Positions 10,501 through 22,101 are shown, counted from the stretch's first letter. The stretch: 64,000 nt of DNA from Planococcus citri (GCF_950023065.1 NC_088680.1:60053350-60117349); one strand, 5' to 3'. Numbers and translations are program-made. The notes: generated by a model not told the origin, from the letters alone.

Positions 10501-11505
10501 CTAGAAAACAAATTCGTGAAAATTTTAAAAATGAAGTGTACTTACTACTTACTACTTACTTATAAATGAAATCCTACGAGTCTTTCAGCTGTTTAAAAAA
10601 AAAATTAAAAACTTGTGTCTAAGGAGCATTTACATAAATTATGACTGAGATATATTAGTTCGAGTAACACCCCATTATTCGCTTAAAACTTTACTCATCA
10701 GAGGCATGACGATGAGATGTATTGTGGGGGGGGGGGTGGGGGGATGGCACAAGGGTGACTTAAATTTCCTAAATTTATTCGACAGATTTTCCCACTTTTT
10801 TACCTCCAAACCACCCCTCTACAGTATTTTTCATGCCAATAAGCCATATGTATGTAGTTCGAACAAATCTTACAGATTTTGGAACAGGAGTTCGAAACAA
10901 AAATAATGAATAATTTTAAATGTTCAAAAACTATGCTTTTACGTATTATACCTACTAGACAAAAAATTTGAATTGTTCCATTGCAAGGTTGCGGTACTTA
11001 CTTACTTGAATCAAAAACTCAGAATTTGACATTTTTTGTTTTCATTTTTTTGGCTTTTGAAAGTCAAATTCAAAAATAGAAGTAGAACAGAACATCTTCG
11101 ATTTTGCCGGAGTGAAACGAGAGCGAAAGCTTCAGCAATTTTACAATTTTGAGAGGTACAAAAAATCATTTGCAATAATGTAGGTAATCATTTTCAACGC
11201 CAAAATTTTGTGTTTTTTGGTATTTTTAAGTGATACATTTTCTTCTTTTTTCGTCATTTTGTCCTTTTTCGCACCAGTACCAACCCTGTCGGTATTAATT
11301 TGGATAGGTACTTATATGTACCTATTTGTTAAATTTATGAAGTCAATTTTTCGTTCATGAACAATTTATGAAAAATTACACTGTAGAATTCAAATTTGCG
11401 CTACGAAGCGAGAGCAAACACATTAAGTAGGTATTCAGAATCACTTTTTTTTTTAGCACAGAGTCAAGCGATGTGTGAACCCTACATAAATAGGTATCTA
11501 CTAAC

Positions 11506-11634
11506 CTCCTTCAGAATATTGTTCAGGTTCTGCATTCACATCATGACTGCCACTTGACTTTTCTTGCGTAAAGATACTTAAATTTGTGTTACGAGCATTT
11601 TCAGCATTATCATGAGCAGTTTCTACGAGCGCAA
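11506..11634 (-). CDS. Repeat exon (gamma type), copy B
   Basis: A 129-nt phase 1-1 exon reading ALVETAHDNAENARNTN and ending EPEQYSEG. Paralogue at 42577-42705. Flanked by GT-AG sites in the conserved positions. Confidence 0.65.
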
Positions 11635-11776
11635 CTGAAAAAAAAAAAAAAACAGTTACTGGCATGAGACCAAAGTATAGTTTTCCCATTATTTTTTACA
11701 TAAGTATATCTACAACTATGTAAGAGAATGTATAATTTTCACTTTAAAAAATGAAAATAATTATGAAATTACCAAC

Positions 11777-11908
11777 CTTTATCAAAAAATTTTTCAAGTT
11801 GTTCCTCCGGATTATGCAGACCGTCGTTCGATATTTCTAGAGGAAGCATGGACGACTTTCCGGTGATATAATCTTTAGTGACCTCTTCAATAAATTCAAC
11901 GAGCGCAA
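11777..11908 (-). CDS. Repeat exon (alpha type), copy B
   Basis: A 132-nt phase 1-1 exon; paralogues at 3-134 and 42852-42983. The acceptor CT at 11909-11910 lies in the conserved context GCGCAACTGAAAAAC. Confidence 0.65.
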
Positions 11909-12164
11909 CTGAAAAACAAATGAATTTATGAGCTCAAAGTTGTTTCTTCTCAGGAAGAAAAAAACCTTAGTTTCTTTTTCTTTCGAGTAGAGCATTATTT
12001 TTCAAATTTTCGAATCAGGTAGTATAGCTTCTATACGAAAATAATGGAAAACTATATTACGTCATCTCTCTTCCCCTTAAAACCGGCTATGTCCTATTGT
12101 TAGGTAGGTAGATATTTTTTTTTGAAACTAAAACTTGCACTTACTAAAATTATAATTTAGGTAC

Positions 12165-12320
12165 CTTGTGCTGAGTATCTACTGCAACCTTCCTCAGAAA
12201 ATTGTTTAGGTGGTTCCTCCGAAGTATGGAGGCCGTCGCTCGATATTTCTATGGTAGCCATACTCAAATCTGTATAATAACCATCTTCGGCAACCTTATC
12301 GACGGATTCTACGAGCGCAA
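12165..12320 (-). pseudogene. Repeat exon (long alpha type) with lost splice acceptor
   Basis: The 156-nt reading frame is fully open and matches 463-618 and 43119-43274. The acceptor AG is mutated: the plus strand reads GCGCAAATGAAAAAC where the paralogues have GCGCAACTGAAAAAC. The exon should be skipped. Being phase 1-1, its loss keeps the frame. Confidence 0.65.
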
Positions 12321-12794
12321 ATGAAAAACAGAATTATAGGAACACTTAAGTATGAGGGTCGACGTGTCACAAAAGATGAATTCTGTATTTTGCTCATTGT
12401 CTATGTACCTAGAATCAAATAGTTACTTATAAATATTTTCTATGATATAATTTCACATAATAAGACAAGTTTTTTCGTCCTATCAAACTTTGGAGAACAT
12501 AGATAAATTTTGTTTCACAAAATTAGTAACTTCTGTAACATTTCCGGCAATTTCCTGAAAAATAAATTTACCTACTTCTCACCTACATTTTTTTTTTAGC
12601 TGATATGTACAAAATCGTCCAATATACTCTGAGTGTACCGTAATAGTATTCCTCATGAATTATTTCATGAAATTTATATTTCGTTAGGATACTTAGGTAC
12701 CTACTAATATAATATTTCACCTTATTTTGAAAACCATTCATTCTTGATTGTTTTTCAACGTGCTTCTTTGATGTACCAATAAATTCCTACTAAC

Positions 12795-12926
12795 CTTTTT
12801 CGTAATGTTTTTCAGATAGTGCCTCCGTATTACAAGAGCTATTCTCCGATTTTTCTGAAGAATGAATGGTAAGACCTTGATCGCCAGTATACTCTGCTAC
12901 GTTTCTGTCTATTTCTGCTGGTACAA
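12795..12926 (-). CDS. Repeat exon (beta type), second copy in B
   Basis: A 132-nt exon nearly identical to 15572-15703, 28315-28446 and 48871-49002. It encodes VPAEMDR.. through CNTEALPEKHYEK-type sequence. Copy B thus has two beta exons in a row. Confidence 0.65.
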
Positions 12927-13364
12927 CTGAAAAAAAAAAAAATAATGTAATCCCAAAGTTGATTCATCTTGTGAAAAAATATCTAGTTCCAGATGGAAGA
13001 TGCTAATGAGTCCACTCAATCCTTCATTCGCCCTGAAATTTTCGAATAAGCGAGTGACTTCAAAAATTATACTAGTAGTGTAGTATCGATGATCCAAGTA
13101 CTTATTTCGGATCCATGCATACTTGGGTGTCTCTCATCAGCAATTGTTTTTTTTTTTTGCGCATTATTTTCTTCCCAATGGAAAATTTTACAAGCTTTTC
13201 ATTCGGCAAATCATCAACTTCAAATAAAGTTTGGAAAAAAAATTATTAGCGAAGTAAGTAGCTTACAATGAGTACTTTCAAAATATACTTTCATATAGGG
13301 CAAACCGCTCTGACGTCACACAGCGTATAAGTGGTTGCGGATCTTGATTCCCCTTACATTCTGT

Positions 13365-14890
13365 AGGCTTCAAGCTAGTGATTGTTCTGTCCACTTTGCA
13401 TTTTGATATGCAAACACTTTCAAACCATCTCGAGGACCTCATTATTTTATGGCTCTAAATTGTAGAGAATTTTGTGCCCTTTCCAATGGTAATAAATTTT
13501 TTGAAATCCTCAAAAGTCTTCCTTGAGGAAATTTACTTAAGGAGCAGAAAAATGCGGCAAAATTCAACTCACTGTTCTGTCAGCTTTGCACTTTGAGGTG
13601 GCAAAACTTTTAAACCATCTTGAGGACCCCATTATTTTATGGTTTGAAATTGTAGAGAATTTTATACCCTTTCCAACGGTACTACATTTTTTGAAATCCG
13701 CAAAAGTCTTCCTTGAGAAAATTGACTTGACAAGTTAAAAAAGGTAGCCAATTTAACATATTGTTTCATCCACTTTGAACTTTGAGGCGGCAGAACTTTT
13801 AAACCATCTTGTAGTATAGATACCTATCTAGACTGCCTATATAGGATTCCTATAGGTAAAGAAAAACGATACCAGAGTTCGTTAGTTGATTCTGGCTAAA
13901 TTATATTGAGATACTCATATGTCAGAAACCAGATCAACTAACTTTTGATTTTCCGTTGTAATGAAATAACGTCTGTTTATGCGTTCCTATTTTTTGTGTA
14001 TTATATTTGATTTAAAATGTGTAAAATGAATAGTGTGATCATTGTAAAATGAAATCAATTATTACAATGATTTAGTTGAATTGAACTTTTTATTGAATTG
14101 AATTACCGCGAAGTGTTTTGGTGGAATATTCTTTATTTCAATATGTGTATCATGATGGCAGCTTAAAAGCCTAGCACAGAGGTGCCAATGGTATACGATA
14201 TGTAGTGAGAACCCCAAAGCCTTCATTAGGTTTGATATGCATTTATTTATATGCGACATGATTTACCTATTTGTATAATATGAGATAGTCTAATTTAGGA
14301 CTTAGAATATTCACTTGTCTCGATATGGTTTAATTACAAATCTCCAGTAGGTTTACCTACTTATCTAAATTGAATTGATATATCTCAATTATGAGATTTT
14401 GAGAAACCCTTCTTGGAACTAATGAGAATTGTAATGGATCATACGTTGTGTGATATCTTTGATATTCTAAATTGCATACGAGTTTAACTCGTACCTTCTT
14501 GGTTATACCTACCAAAATTCTTTTTATTTAAAATGTAGAAGAATCTTTTAATTAGATGAGATTTGATATTGATAGTCGTATATGTGTTGTCTTGAAGGTT
14601 TTGTCTCCTCCTACTCGTTTCCTATTTCCCTTGTCTCATACTTCTTCATCTACCTATCTTCTATGTCTCTATTACCTATTGGTTAAATCCACTCAATTTC
14701 CTATATCTCCGAAACCTACATTCCTTGTCCCAAAACTTTATCCAAATTTTATTATCTAAAGACACCACAATCTCGAGGACCCCATTATTTTATGGCTCAA
14801 AATTGTAGAGAATTTTGTTCCCTTTCCAACGGTGCTACATTTTTTGAAATCCTCAAAGGTCGTCCTCCAGAAAATTGACTTGACAAGCTG
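13365..14890. repeat. Tandem repeat of ~189 bp, split by a solo LTR
   Basis: Three units start near 13384, 13573 and 13762. They share the words TGTTCTGTC/TTCATC, AAACCATCT, GAGGACC, ATTATTTTATGG and TTGTAGAGAATTTT. The third unit is interrupted at 13810 and resumes at 14770. The units lie in the intron between the exons at 12926 and 15572. Confidence 0.7.
13810..14769. mobile_element. Probable solo LTR, 960 bp
   Basis: A TG...CA bounded insertion (TGTAGTATAGATACC ... GACACCACA) flanked by the 4-bp duplication ATCT at 13806-13809 and 14770-14773. Removing it rejoins the interrupted tandem-repeat unit (AAACCATCTYGAGGACC). It has no coding sequence. The size, TG/CA ends and short duplication fit a solo LTR, but no internal partner was seen in the window. 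Confidence 0.6.
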
Positions 14891-15571
14891 AAAAGTAGAA
14901 GTGAACGGCATTGTTTACAGCTAGACTTGTAAGGTTTAGCCTACCATTCACAAGGCGCGTGTATGCAACCTGGAACGCGCGTTTTGCCCATTTGTCTTTA
15001 CTTCAACTGATTTTCATAATTTTTTTCATTTTTCATCAACTTAGCCAATTTTTTGCATGGGTATAAATATGGGCCCCTAAATTTTTTTTCCCATCTAATT
15101 TTGATTCAATGGTTTTTCGAATACCAAGAAAAGAAGACAAGTCCAAAGCATCGAAAAACATCTTTAAATAAATTTTTGTACAATTTTCTGAAATTTTTAT
15201 TCATTTTTTGAGAGGGTCCATATTTGTACCCGAGTCCATATTTGTACCACTTTATGTCACTTTTCCAAATTTAAAATTTCTCCGTGAGTTTTCAACAAAA
15301 AAAAACAAAATTACACAATATACTAAAGTCTTTTGCCTTTTGAATGGTATATTCGAAAAAAATTGTTGATAATTTTTTCTACCCTTTAAAGCCAAAAAGC
15401 TAGAGGGGATCCATATTTGTACCTTCTCCTCTCCTTTGTTAGGATACCTATACGTACCTACTAATAAGTATAATATTTCACCTTATTTTGAAAAGCCTTC
15501 TTTTTTATTGTGTTTTACGTGCTTCATTTATGTACATACTAATAAATTCCTATAGGTACTTATCTACTAAC
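14891..15571. other. Intron sequence, no gene seen
   Basis: AT-rich, with repeated words such as CCATATTTGTACC (about 15226, 15408) that look like repeat remnants. Confidence 0.4.
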
Positions 15572-15703
15572 CTTTTTCGTAGTGTTTTTCAGGTAGTGCC
15601 TCCGTATTACAAGAGCTGTCCTCCGATTTTTCTGAAGAATGAGTGGTAAGTCCTCGGTCGCCAGTATCTTCTGCTAAGGTTCTGTCCATTTCTGCTGGTA
15701 CAA
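15572..15703 (-). CDS. Repeat exon (beta type), first copy in B
   Basis: A 132-nt phase 1-1 exon reading VVPAEMDRTLAEDTGDRG, then SSEKSEDSSCNTEALPEK. Acceptor CT at 15704-15705, donor AC at 15570-15571. No known domain; acidic and Ser-rich. Confidence 0.7.
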
Positions 15704-15994
15704 CTGAAAAAAAAATGTAATCGCAAAGTTGATTCATCTTCTAATAAAATAGGTAGGTACTTATCTAGTTCCAGGAGAAAGGTGCTAATGAGCCCACCCT
15801 ACCATTCATTCAGGTGTGAGGATTCAAAATTTCAAAATTATAATCCTTCAATATTTGTACCAACCACGAACTACATACATATTTTAACAGAAAATATACT
15901 TGGAGAATTCTCACATCACTGGAGGACTGAGTAATTGAACGAATAAAGTTATCTGGTCATGAAAAGTAGAAGAATCATATCATAGGGTACTAAC

Positions 15995-16278
15995 CAACGC
16001 ATTTCTCATCTGGTCGCTGGATTCTTTTTTTCAATTCGGCTACTGTATCTTCGAGAAGTGAACATCGGGTTCTTAATCTGAGAATTTCAGATCGAAGACA
16101 TTCTGTTTGCTGTCTACTCTGTTCAACTTTGAGTTTTCTCTTCAACGCCAATTTTTTTGCTTTAGAAGGAACGTCGCCGACATAATTATTTGTTTCAGCT
16201 ACGCATTTTGCAGATCGGCGTAGGTCTTCATGTTTCTTGAATAGCTCTTCAGTTTCGCTTTCAGCTCCACAATTCTCA
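15995..16278 (-). CDS. Leucine-zipper exon, copy B
   Basis: A 284-nt exon encoding SENCGAESETEELFKKHEDL, a basic stretch (SKAKKLALKRKLKVEQSRQQ), and a coiled coil in which leucines occur every seventh residue four times (L-x6-L-x6-L-x6-L in the run starting LRSEILR and ending with AELKKRI). This resembles a bZIP-type dimerisation module, but the basic region lacks the usual N-x7-R signature, so DNA binding through it is doubtful. It joins the first exon (2-nt phase) and enters the phase 1-1 repeat exons. Confidence 0.75.
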
Positions 16279-16376
16279 CTATGAAAAATATACACAGTTG
16301 CAAACAAATTACATATCGGAATAAAATATCTATTGAATCACAATGATAGGTAGTTTTTGAAATCGGGTTCACATAC

Positions 16377-16528
16377 CTTTTACGACGAGATGGTAGTGGA
16401 CCAGCATTATCTATGAACTTTCTCAGGATATGGCTTGTAAACTGATGTGAGGGAGAACAGCCGATGTCATGCCCTAATCTCGCGGATTTTTCTTTCGATG
16501 AACTAAGGTACTTATTTGATAAATTCAT
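16377..16528 (-). CDS. First coding exon, copy B
   Basis: The ATG at 16528-16526 begins MNLSNKYLSSSKEKSAR and continues through a Cys/Ser/His region to LPSRRKR at the donor (AC at 16375-16376). It has 50 codons plus 2 nt, the same end phase as copy A. An upstream ATG gives only a short frame ending FIK-stop. Confidence 0.6.
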
Positions 16529-16780
16529 ATTGATAAAACATGATAACGTCGATAGAATTACGCAACGACTCAACGATTCTGCTTTGTTTCAAGTTAACAT
16601 CATCCGAACAAGCATTTTTCACTACTGAATGAATGGCAGCGAATGCACGTGGTCTTTTACATAACTTCTCGTTAAAGAAATTTCTTATAGATAGGTAGTC
16701 AACATCTGTGCATCATCTGCGGAGCTCGCATCGTTCTACAATTCTAGCTCTTCTCTCATAACTAGGGCAACCCAATATAT
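16529..16780 (-). promoter_or_regulatory. Conserved 5' flank of copy B
   Basis: This stretch matches 1040-1210 and 29127-29340 (blocks around CACTACTGAATGAATGGCAG and GCGGAGCTCGCATCGTT), beyond any coding frame. It probably carries the 5' UTR and core promoter. No TATA box is assigned. Confidence 0.4.
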
Positions 16781-17542
16781 TTTGTTGGATGTTTTTTTGT
16801 AGCACTCCAATTACGAATGTAACAAAATCATTTCATCTACGTTTCAGAAGATTTCCTTTCAAATAAGCCCGATTTCATCAATTACTTTTACTTACTTACT
16901 TTCTTATGAGTTTCTGATCCGAATTGATACGAATTGTGATCTAAGTCGTCCTTAAACATTGCTTCTACATACCGAAATTGAATCAGAGGGGAGGGAAGTC
17001 ATTTATTGATACGAAAATACGAGTACGGTATATCTTAATGAAAAAAATCTGCTCATGGTGTGCTAGTTTTGAAAATGGTTATGCATCATTTTGTCCATTT
17101 TTTCTGCAATTTACCCTACAAATTAGTCCAAACTCTAAAATTTCATTACCATATTTATTTATTGGTGCAGTTCTTGAAATTTCATGGTAATTTCGTGAAC
17201 CTTCCGAGAAGATGCTCAATGAGCACCAACCAAAATTACAGGCACTTCAGTTGATTCTTTGGCCCCTTTAAAGCAACTTGAAATGATTGTTTAGACAAAA
17301 TTGAAAACTCGATGGAGGATACAAAATTATCTAAAAGAGGTGTTTATTGAAATGTGTTAGGGGAAGAGGTGAAATGAAATCTAATTCTATTATTTTCTTA
17401 GTCGAAGAAATTGTATAGGTACATGTTTGATGTTATTGACCACCCAGTAAGTTATCAAGATAGATGATCCATTCATCGCGTAAAGCGCTATTGAGAAAAC
17501 GGAGCGAGTCTACTCATTACAATAAAATCTGCAAGCACGTAA
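16781..17542. other. Intergenic, no gene seen
   Basis: AT-rich DNA between copy B's promoter and a TIR element. Open frames here are short, mostly lack ATG, and have no recognisable domain. Confidence 0.4.
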
Positions 17543-18321
17543 CGCACCTCGGGAGTAATAAGGTGACATCTCAAAAAAGTGAAATTTTACAGGAGAGTGA
17601 TTTTATTTTTTTTTTAAACTTTATTCATTATTTTTATCAACTTATAATTAATTGTGAGGAATGAATAGCACCTCATTTTAAAGATCTGGTATCCTACCTT
17701 TATTTAGCATAAGAACACTTTGAAAAATAAAATCTTAAAGAGGAAATATTTCAATGTTTGGAAAACATTTTGAGTTATAACCTTTCATTAAAGTTGATGT
17801 GGAGGCGAAAGGAAGCTTCCAAAAAAATTTCATGTTAACAAAGTTGTAGAGAATTAAATTTCCAATCGACATAATGTCGTTAGTTTTTTTCTAGAGTGCT
17901 TAGTTTTTGAGTTTTTCTCAAAAAACTAAAATTTCATTATGTGTGCAAATTCATTTTTCTGAAAAGTGATCAATTTAAAATTTTTTTTCCGTTTGGTACA
18001 AACCAATAAAAAATGCACTCCTTGTGACTATTTCTAACTGACAAACATTCAAAACAATGAAAACTGTTTGTTAACACTTTGTATGTACGAAATTTGCTCA
18101 AAAAAGGTGGAGTTTTTTGAGATGTCACCTTATAACTCCAAACAACTTGCAATGTTGTTGAGATTTTGAGTTAGGCCATTTGCGTTTTTTACAAGATCTA
18201 GATGATACCCAACTCAAAGTGTTATTTTTGGTTGAGGGGGGTCATACAAGCCCCAAAAATGCAAAATCATCAAAATCAATTTTTTTTGAGATGCCTGTCA
18301 CCTTATTACTTCCGAGGTGCG
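17543..18321. mobile_element. TIR DNA element, 779 bp
   Basis: The ends CGCACCTCGGGAGTAATAAG (17543) and CTTATTACTTCCGAGGTGCG (18302-18321) are inverted repeats that continue through TGACATCTCAAAAAA with small differences. A third copy of the inner motif lies at about 18114. Non-autonomous. Confidence 0.65.
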
Positions 18322-18766
18322 ATATGGGTGTTGTATGCTGTATTGAACTTTATTACATGAATTCTATGCAATTAGTGTACTTACCCACACCTACTAAATT
18401 GAGCTTGATATTTGCATTTTACAAAATCATGAAAGATGAAACACAATGTCGTGTTGTGTGATCTTACGAATACCTATGTGAAGTTTTTAACGAACTATGT
18501 AATGGTACCCACTTACATTATTAGATAAATACAAATTCCACAACCCTACCGACATATTACCAGATTTTTAACATGAAGATATATTTTCTCTCCAAAAGTA
18601 AAAATCGAATTTTAAATCAGTGTAGTATGCAATGATCAACAGTACTAAATTTTAATTAAATTATTTTACCAACTGTTGAATAATTATGCATCAGGTAGGT
18701 ATGTAAGTATTGGGTAAAAATGAATAAAAAGAAGTATTACAATAACAAGAACACATGGGTATGTAG
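18322..18766. other. Spacer shared by tandem units
   Basis: Paralogous to 4440-4700 and 30530-30630 (TTTTTAACATGAAGATAT, TTAATTAAATTATTTTACC). No gene seen. Confidence 0.5.
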
Positions 18767-18983
18767 TAGGGTGGAGCAGAAAAAATTCATAGTCTTCGAT
18801 TTCGCTGAAATTGAAGTATGTTGAAGATTTTGAGTTGAAATGACCCCCAAAAAATTTTCAGCCCTCGAGGTGCCCCTGCGGTGGAACTGTGGCCCCCCAA
18901 AGTGGTGCCATTTTGGAAAAAATCGCTGTTTTTTGAATTTGAAAAGCACCAGTTCCCAATTTTTTCGAAAACTCGTAGGACTC
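18767..18983. repeat. Dispersed repeat R, 5' copy
   Basis: Begins TAGGGTGGAGCAGAAAAAA and ends GTAGGACTC, where it is cut by the LTR that starts at 18984. About 90% identical by eye to 22142-22357 on the other side of the retrotransposon. Confidence 0.7.
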
Positions 18984-19229
18984 TGTTGTATGAGTAATAG
19001 GTGTGTACAGAGAGTGAGCTAGTTGGATGAGTCAGAATTCGAGGAATAGGTTGAGGAGTGAGAGAATGAAAAGTAGGACACTCAAACATGACAATTCTAT
19101 ATCGTTTATTAATTTAGTACATAGCAAGCTAGACCATAAGTATGTACTGAGACAGTTTAACAGTTGAATATTGTACATATTGACGAATACATCGTTTTGG
19201 ATAGAACCTGCCTATTATTTCATACGACA
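18984..19229 (+). mobile_element. 5' LTR of Gag-integrase retrotransposon
   Basis: A 246-bp segment beginning TGTTGTATGA and ending TCATACGACA (terminal inverted repeat with one mismatch). It is followed 5 bases later by a primer-binding site (TGGCACCCAACAAGG, starting 19234). Its first 25 bases recur after the polypurine tract at 22117. Confidence 0.8.
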
Positions 19230-19233
19230 GAAT

Positions 19234-19251
19234 TGGCACCCAACAAGGAAG
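19234..19251 (+). promoter_or_regulatory. Primer-binding site
   Basis: TGGCACCCAACAAGGAAG directly downstream of the LTR, beginning TGG as expected for pairing to a tRNA CCA end. It resembles the TGGCGCCCAAC class of sites; the tRNA is not assigned. Confidence 0.65.
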
Positions 19252-19467
19252 AACCAAGGTATAAATACTCCGAGAACAATGGTAAATAATTCGTTGAATT
19301 AATTAATTATTGAGTGATATTATTATATTCGCACCATTCGCGTAATTATTATTTTAATCATAAGTGAAGAAAAAGCACCAAAAGTGAATTTTCAAGAAAC
19401 CAACCAAGGACATTTCTGAAATTTTGAGCAAAATCCAGGATCAGTAAAGCTCAAGTTTTCTATAAAA

Positions 19468-21174
19468 ATGATAGGAGATACACCAACCACAACCAAAACT
19501 CTCATTTTCCATCCAGGTTCATTTTCTGGCCTGAAAAATACTGCAGATGAATTTATTCAAAAATTTAAACTATATGCCAGTATAAATGATTGGGATGATG
19601 TGAAAAAATTCAAATACTTTCCTGCCTATTTAACAGATTTGGCATTAAATGTTTACTATAACATGGACAAAAATGAAGTGAAAGACTGGAAAAATTTAAA
19701 AGCACAATTTTTATCAGAATTTAATGGCAGTGCAAGTAAAGATTTGGCTGAAATGAAATTGATGAAAAGAAGCCAAGGAGAAAATGAAAGTATTTTGGAA
19801 TACTTGACAGATGTGATTAAATTGTGCAAAATTTGTGAAGAAAAAATGGAAGAAAGAAGAATTTGTAGGTTTATCCTAAAAGGCCTAAAACCTGAGGTAA
19901 TTTCTGCCATTGGAATGAGAGAAAATGGAACTTTGAAACAACTGAGAGAAAATATCCAAAAATATGAAGCCAAACTAGGAAAACTGAAAAGCACAAATCC
20001 AGATTACAAAAAATACATGAGAGCCAGTAGAAGATATGACATAAATGAAGATGGAATTTTGGTATTTCACCAAAAAACACCATATGGCCTAATTAAATCA
20101 ATTGTTATTCCAAGAAAATTAATTCCAAAAATACTAGAAGCTCTCCATGATAACCCATTTGGGGGAGGTCATTATGGAATGAATAAAACTGTTGAAAAAA
20201 TCCAGAAAAAGTACTACTGGACAGGAATGATATCAGATGTAAAAAATTACATCAAAAGCTGCCATTCCTGCCAGCTAAGGAAAAAGGATACTGGGAAAAA
20301 ACCAGGATTATTGAAACCAATTGAAGTGAAAAATTGTGAAATTTTTGGACACCTGGAGTTGGACTTTGTTGGCCCACTCACAAAAAGCTCAGGTCATGAA
20401 TACATCTTAGTAGGTACTTGCCAGGCTACAAAATTTGCCATAGCAAAGCCTGTATGCAGTGCTTCAGCTGAGAGTGTGATAAAATTTTTATATGAGCTCA
20501 TAAGTATCTATGGATGCCCGAAAAAAATATCCTGCGATAATGGAACTCATTTTAAAAATTCAAAATTTCAAGAAGTGTGCAAAAAATTAGGAATTGAGTT
20601 AATTTATAGCTCTAGCTATTCAGCTCAGAGCCAAGGATCAGTAGAAAGGAAAAATGGCACACTTTGTAGCTCCCTTTCACATTACGTAAATGAAAATAGG
20701 ACAAATTGGAGTGAATTTATAAAATTTGTAGTATTTTCCTACAATACCACTCCAGTAGCTAGATTTAATGGATTGAGTCCATATTACATTTTATATGGCC
20801 AACAACCAAATTTACCAATTGATAACAAGCTTGGATTGAATACAAAAGATAAAAAAGACAGACAAGCCCAGATAGATGAAATCCAAAAAATCAGAAAAGA
20901 AATTCCTGAACTGATTTTGAAAAATCAGAATGAATACAAAAAGAGTTACGACCAAAAACATAGGGAGGTTTTATACAACCCTGGTGATCTCGTACTCTTG
21001 GAAAAACCATGGAAACACTTGGGAAAATTGAAAACAAAATACACAGGACCTCATACAGTACTGAAAAGAATAACTCCATTAAATTACCAAATTGAAGTTG
21101 ATGGAAAAGAAGATACAGTACATGTACGAAGATTGAAAAAATATATTCAGAGAAATCCAAATCAAAACTGCTGA
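19468..21174 (+). CDS. Fused Gag-integrase ORF of a Ty3/gypsy-type retrotransposon (568 aa)
   Basis: One ORF from a true ATG. Residues 1-180 are Gag capsid-like (FHPGSFSGLKNTADEFIQKF, then AQFLSEF). Residues about 185-270 are the integrase zinc-binding region (HYGMNKTVEKIQKKYYWTGM, ending CHSCQ). Residues about 290-410 are the catalytic core with D299, D357 and E393, i.e. a DD35E spacing. A GPY/F-type C-terminal module follows (KYTGPHTVLKR, NYQIEVDG). Protease, reverse transcriptase and RNase H are missing between residues 180 and 188, yet the frame is intact. Integrase normally inserts cDNA into host DNA; without its own polymerase this copy must be non-autonomous. Confidence 0.9.
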   Translation: MIGDTPTTTKTLIFHPGSFSGLKNTADEFIQKFKLYASINDWDDVKKFKYFPAYLTDLALNVYYNMDKNEVKDWKNLKAQFLSEFNGSASKDLAEMKLMKRSQGENESILEYLTDVIKLCKICEEKMEERRICRFILKGLKPEVISAIGMRENGTLKQLRENIQKYEAKLGKLKSTNPDYKKYMRASRRYDINEDGILVFHQKTPYGLIKSIVIPRKLIPKILEALHDNPFGGGHYGMNKTVEKIQKKYYWTGMISDVKNYIKSCHSCQLRKKDTGKKPGLLKPIEVKNCEIFGHLELDFVGPLTKSSGHEYILVGTCQATKFAIAKPVCSASAESVIKFLYELISIYGCPKKISCDNGTHFKNSKFQEVCKKLGIELIYSSSYSAQSQGSVERKNGTLCSSLSHYVNENRTNWSEFIKFVVFSYNTTPVARFNGLSPYYILYGQQPNLPIDNKLGLNTKDKKDRQAQIDEIQKIRKEIPELILKNQNEYKKSYDQKHREVLYNPGDLVLLEKPWKHLGKLKTKYTGPHTVLKRITPLNYQIEVDGKEDTVHVRRLKKYIQRNPNQNC

Positions 21175-22101
21175 GAAAATAGGATAAGAAATAAATAGGA
21201 TTACAAATAGGTTAAGAATTTTTATTTTATATTATAATAAGGCTCCACATAATGCGCAGTGTGGATAGAATAAGTAGACTAGAATTATAATAGGAATAGA
21301 ATTTTAAAATTATAAAAAATTTGAATAAGAAAAATCAGCAGAAATGTAGGCCTACAGAAATAAAGAGAGAAATAAGAGAGAAATAAAGAGAGAAATAAGA
21401 GAAAAAATTAGAGAGAAAAAGCTACCCACCTTTATAGGTGAAAAAAGCAAAAAGAAAAAAGAAAAATGACAAAGAGAGAAAAAATTAGAATACCTACCTA
21501 TTAGAAACTTTAGTATACCTACTATAAGTTTGTGTAGAAATTTACTCAAATATGACAAAATACCTACCTATCAAGAAACCTTAGGGACATGGTATGGACC
21601 ATCTGAGGCCCTACCATGACAGTATGAACTAGAAGGGAGGTACTAGGGGAAAAGTAGAGTACCCTATTACCACAATCCCTGAAGGTCATCTGATCAGAAA
21701 TCAGATTGTAAGTTGTAAATATGCCTATATGGTTACTAAGTAATATTTTTTAGTACCTATCCATTGTATATAGTTATTTCTTTGAGAAAAAAAAAAAAAC
21801 TGGTCACATTTTATAAATTGGTAAATTATAATAGCTTGAGAAATTATTCAACCTATAATTTTTAGTATAGAACCAAACTTGATCAATATTCATTTATTTA
21901 CTCATTATTTGTAAACAATAATGTTCAAAAACTGACCAGAAAAACACTGTTTCATTTTAAATATTCTTGTTTTCATTTTATAAGCATTTTTTTTACCCAT
22001 AAGCATCAAAAAATGTAAACTGTTTGTAAAAACTTGGCATAAGATGTTTAGAATCTTACAATAATAGACTAAGTATTGATAAGTGAGGTCACTTATTTTT
22101 T
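21175..22101 (+). other. 3' untranslated region of the Gag-integrase element
   Basis: No ORF. It contains a purine-rich simple repeat (GAGAAATAA-type units, about 21360-21420) and AT-rich DNA up to the polypurine tract. Confidence 0.6.

Noticed and set aside
13790..14770. TIR transposon reading of the 13.8-14.8 kb insertion
   Set aside because: Its ends are not inverted repeats beyond TG/CA; a solo LTR with ATCT duplication fits better.
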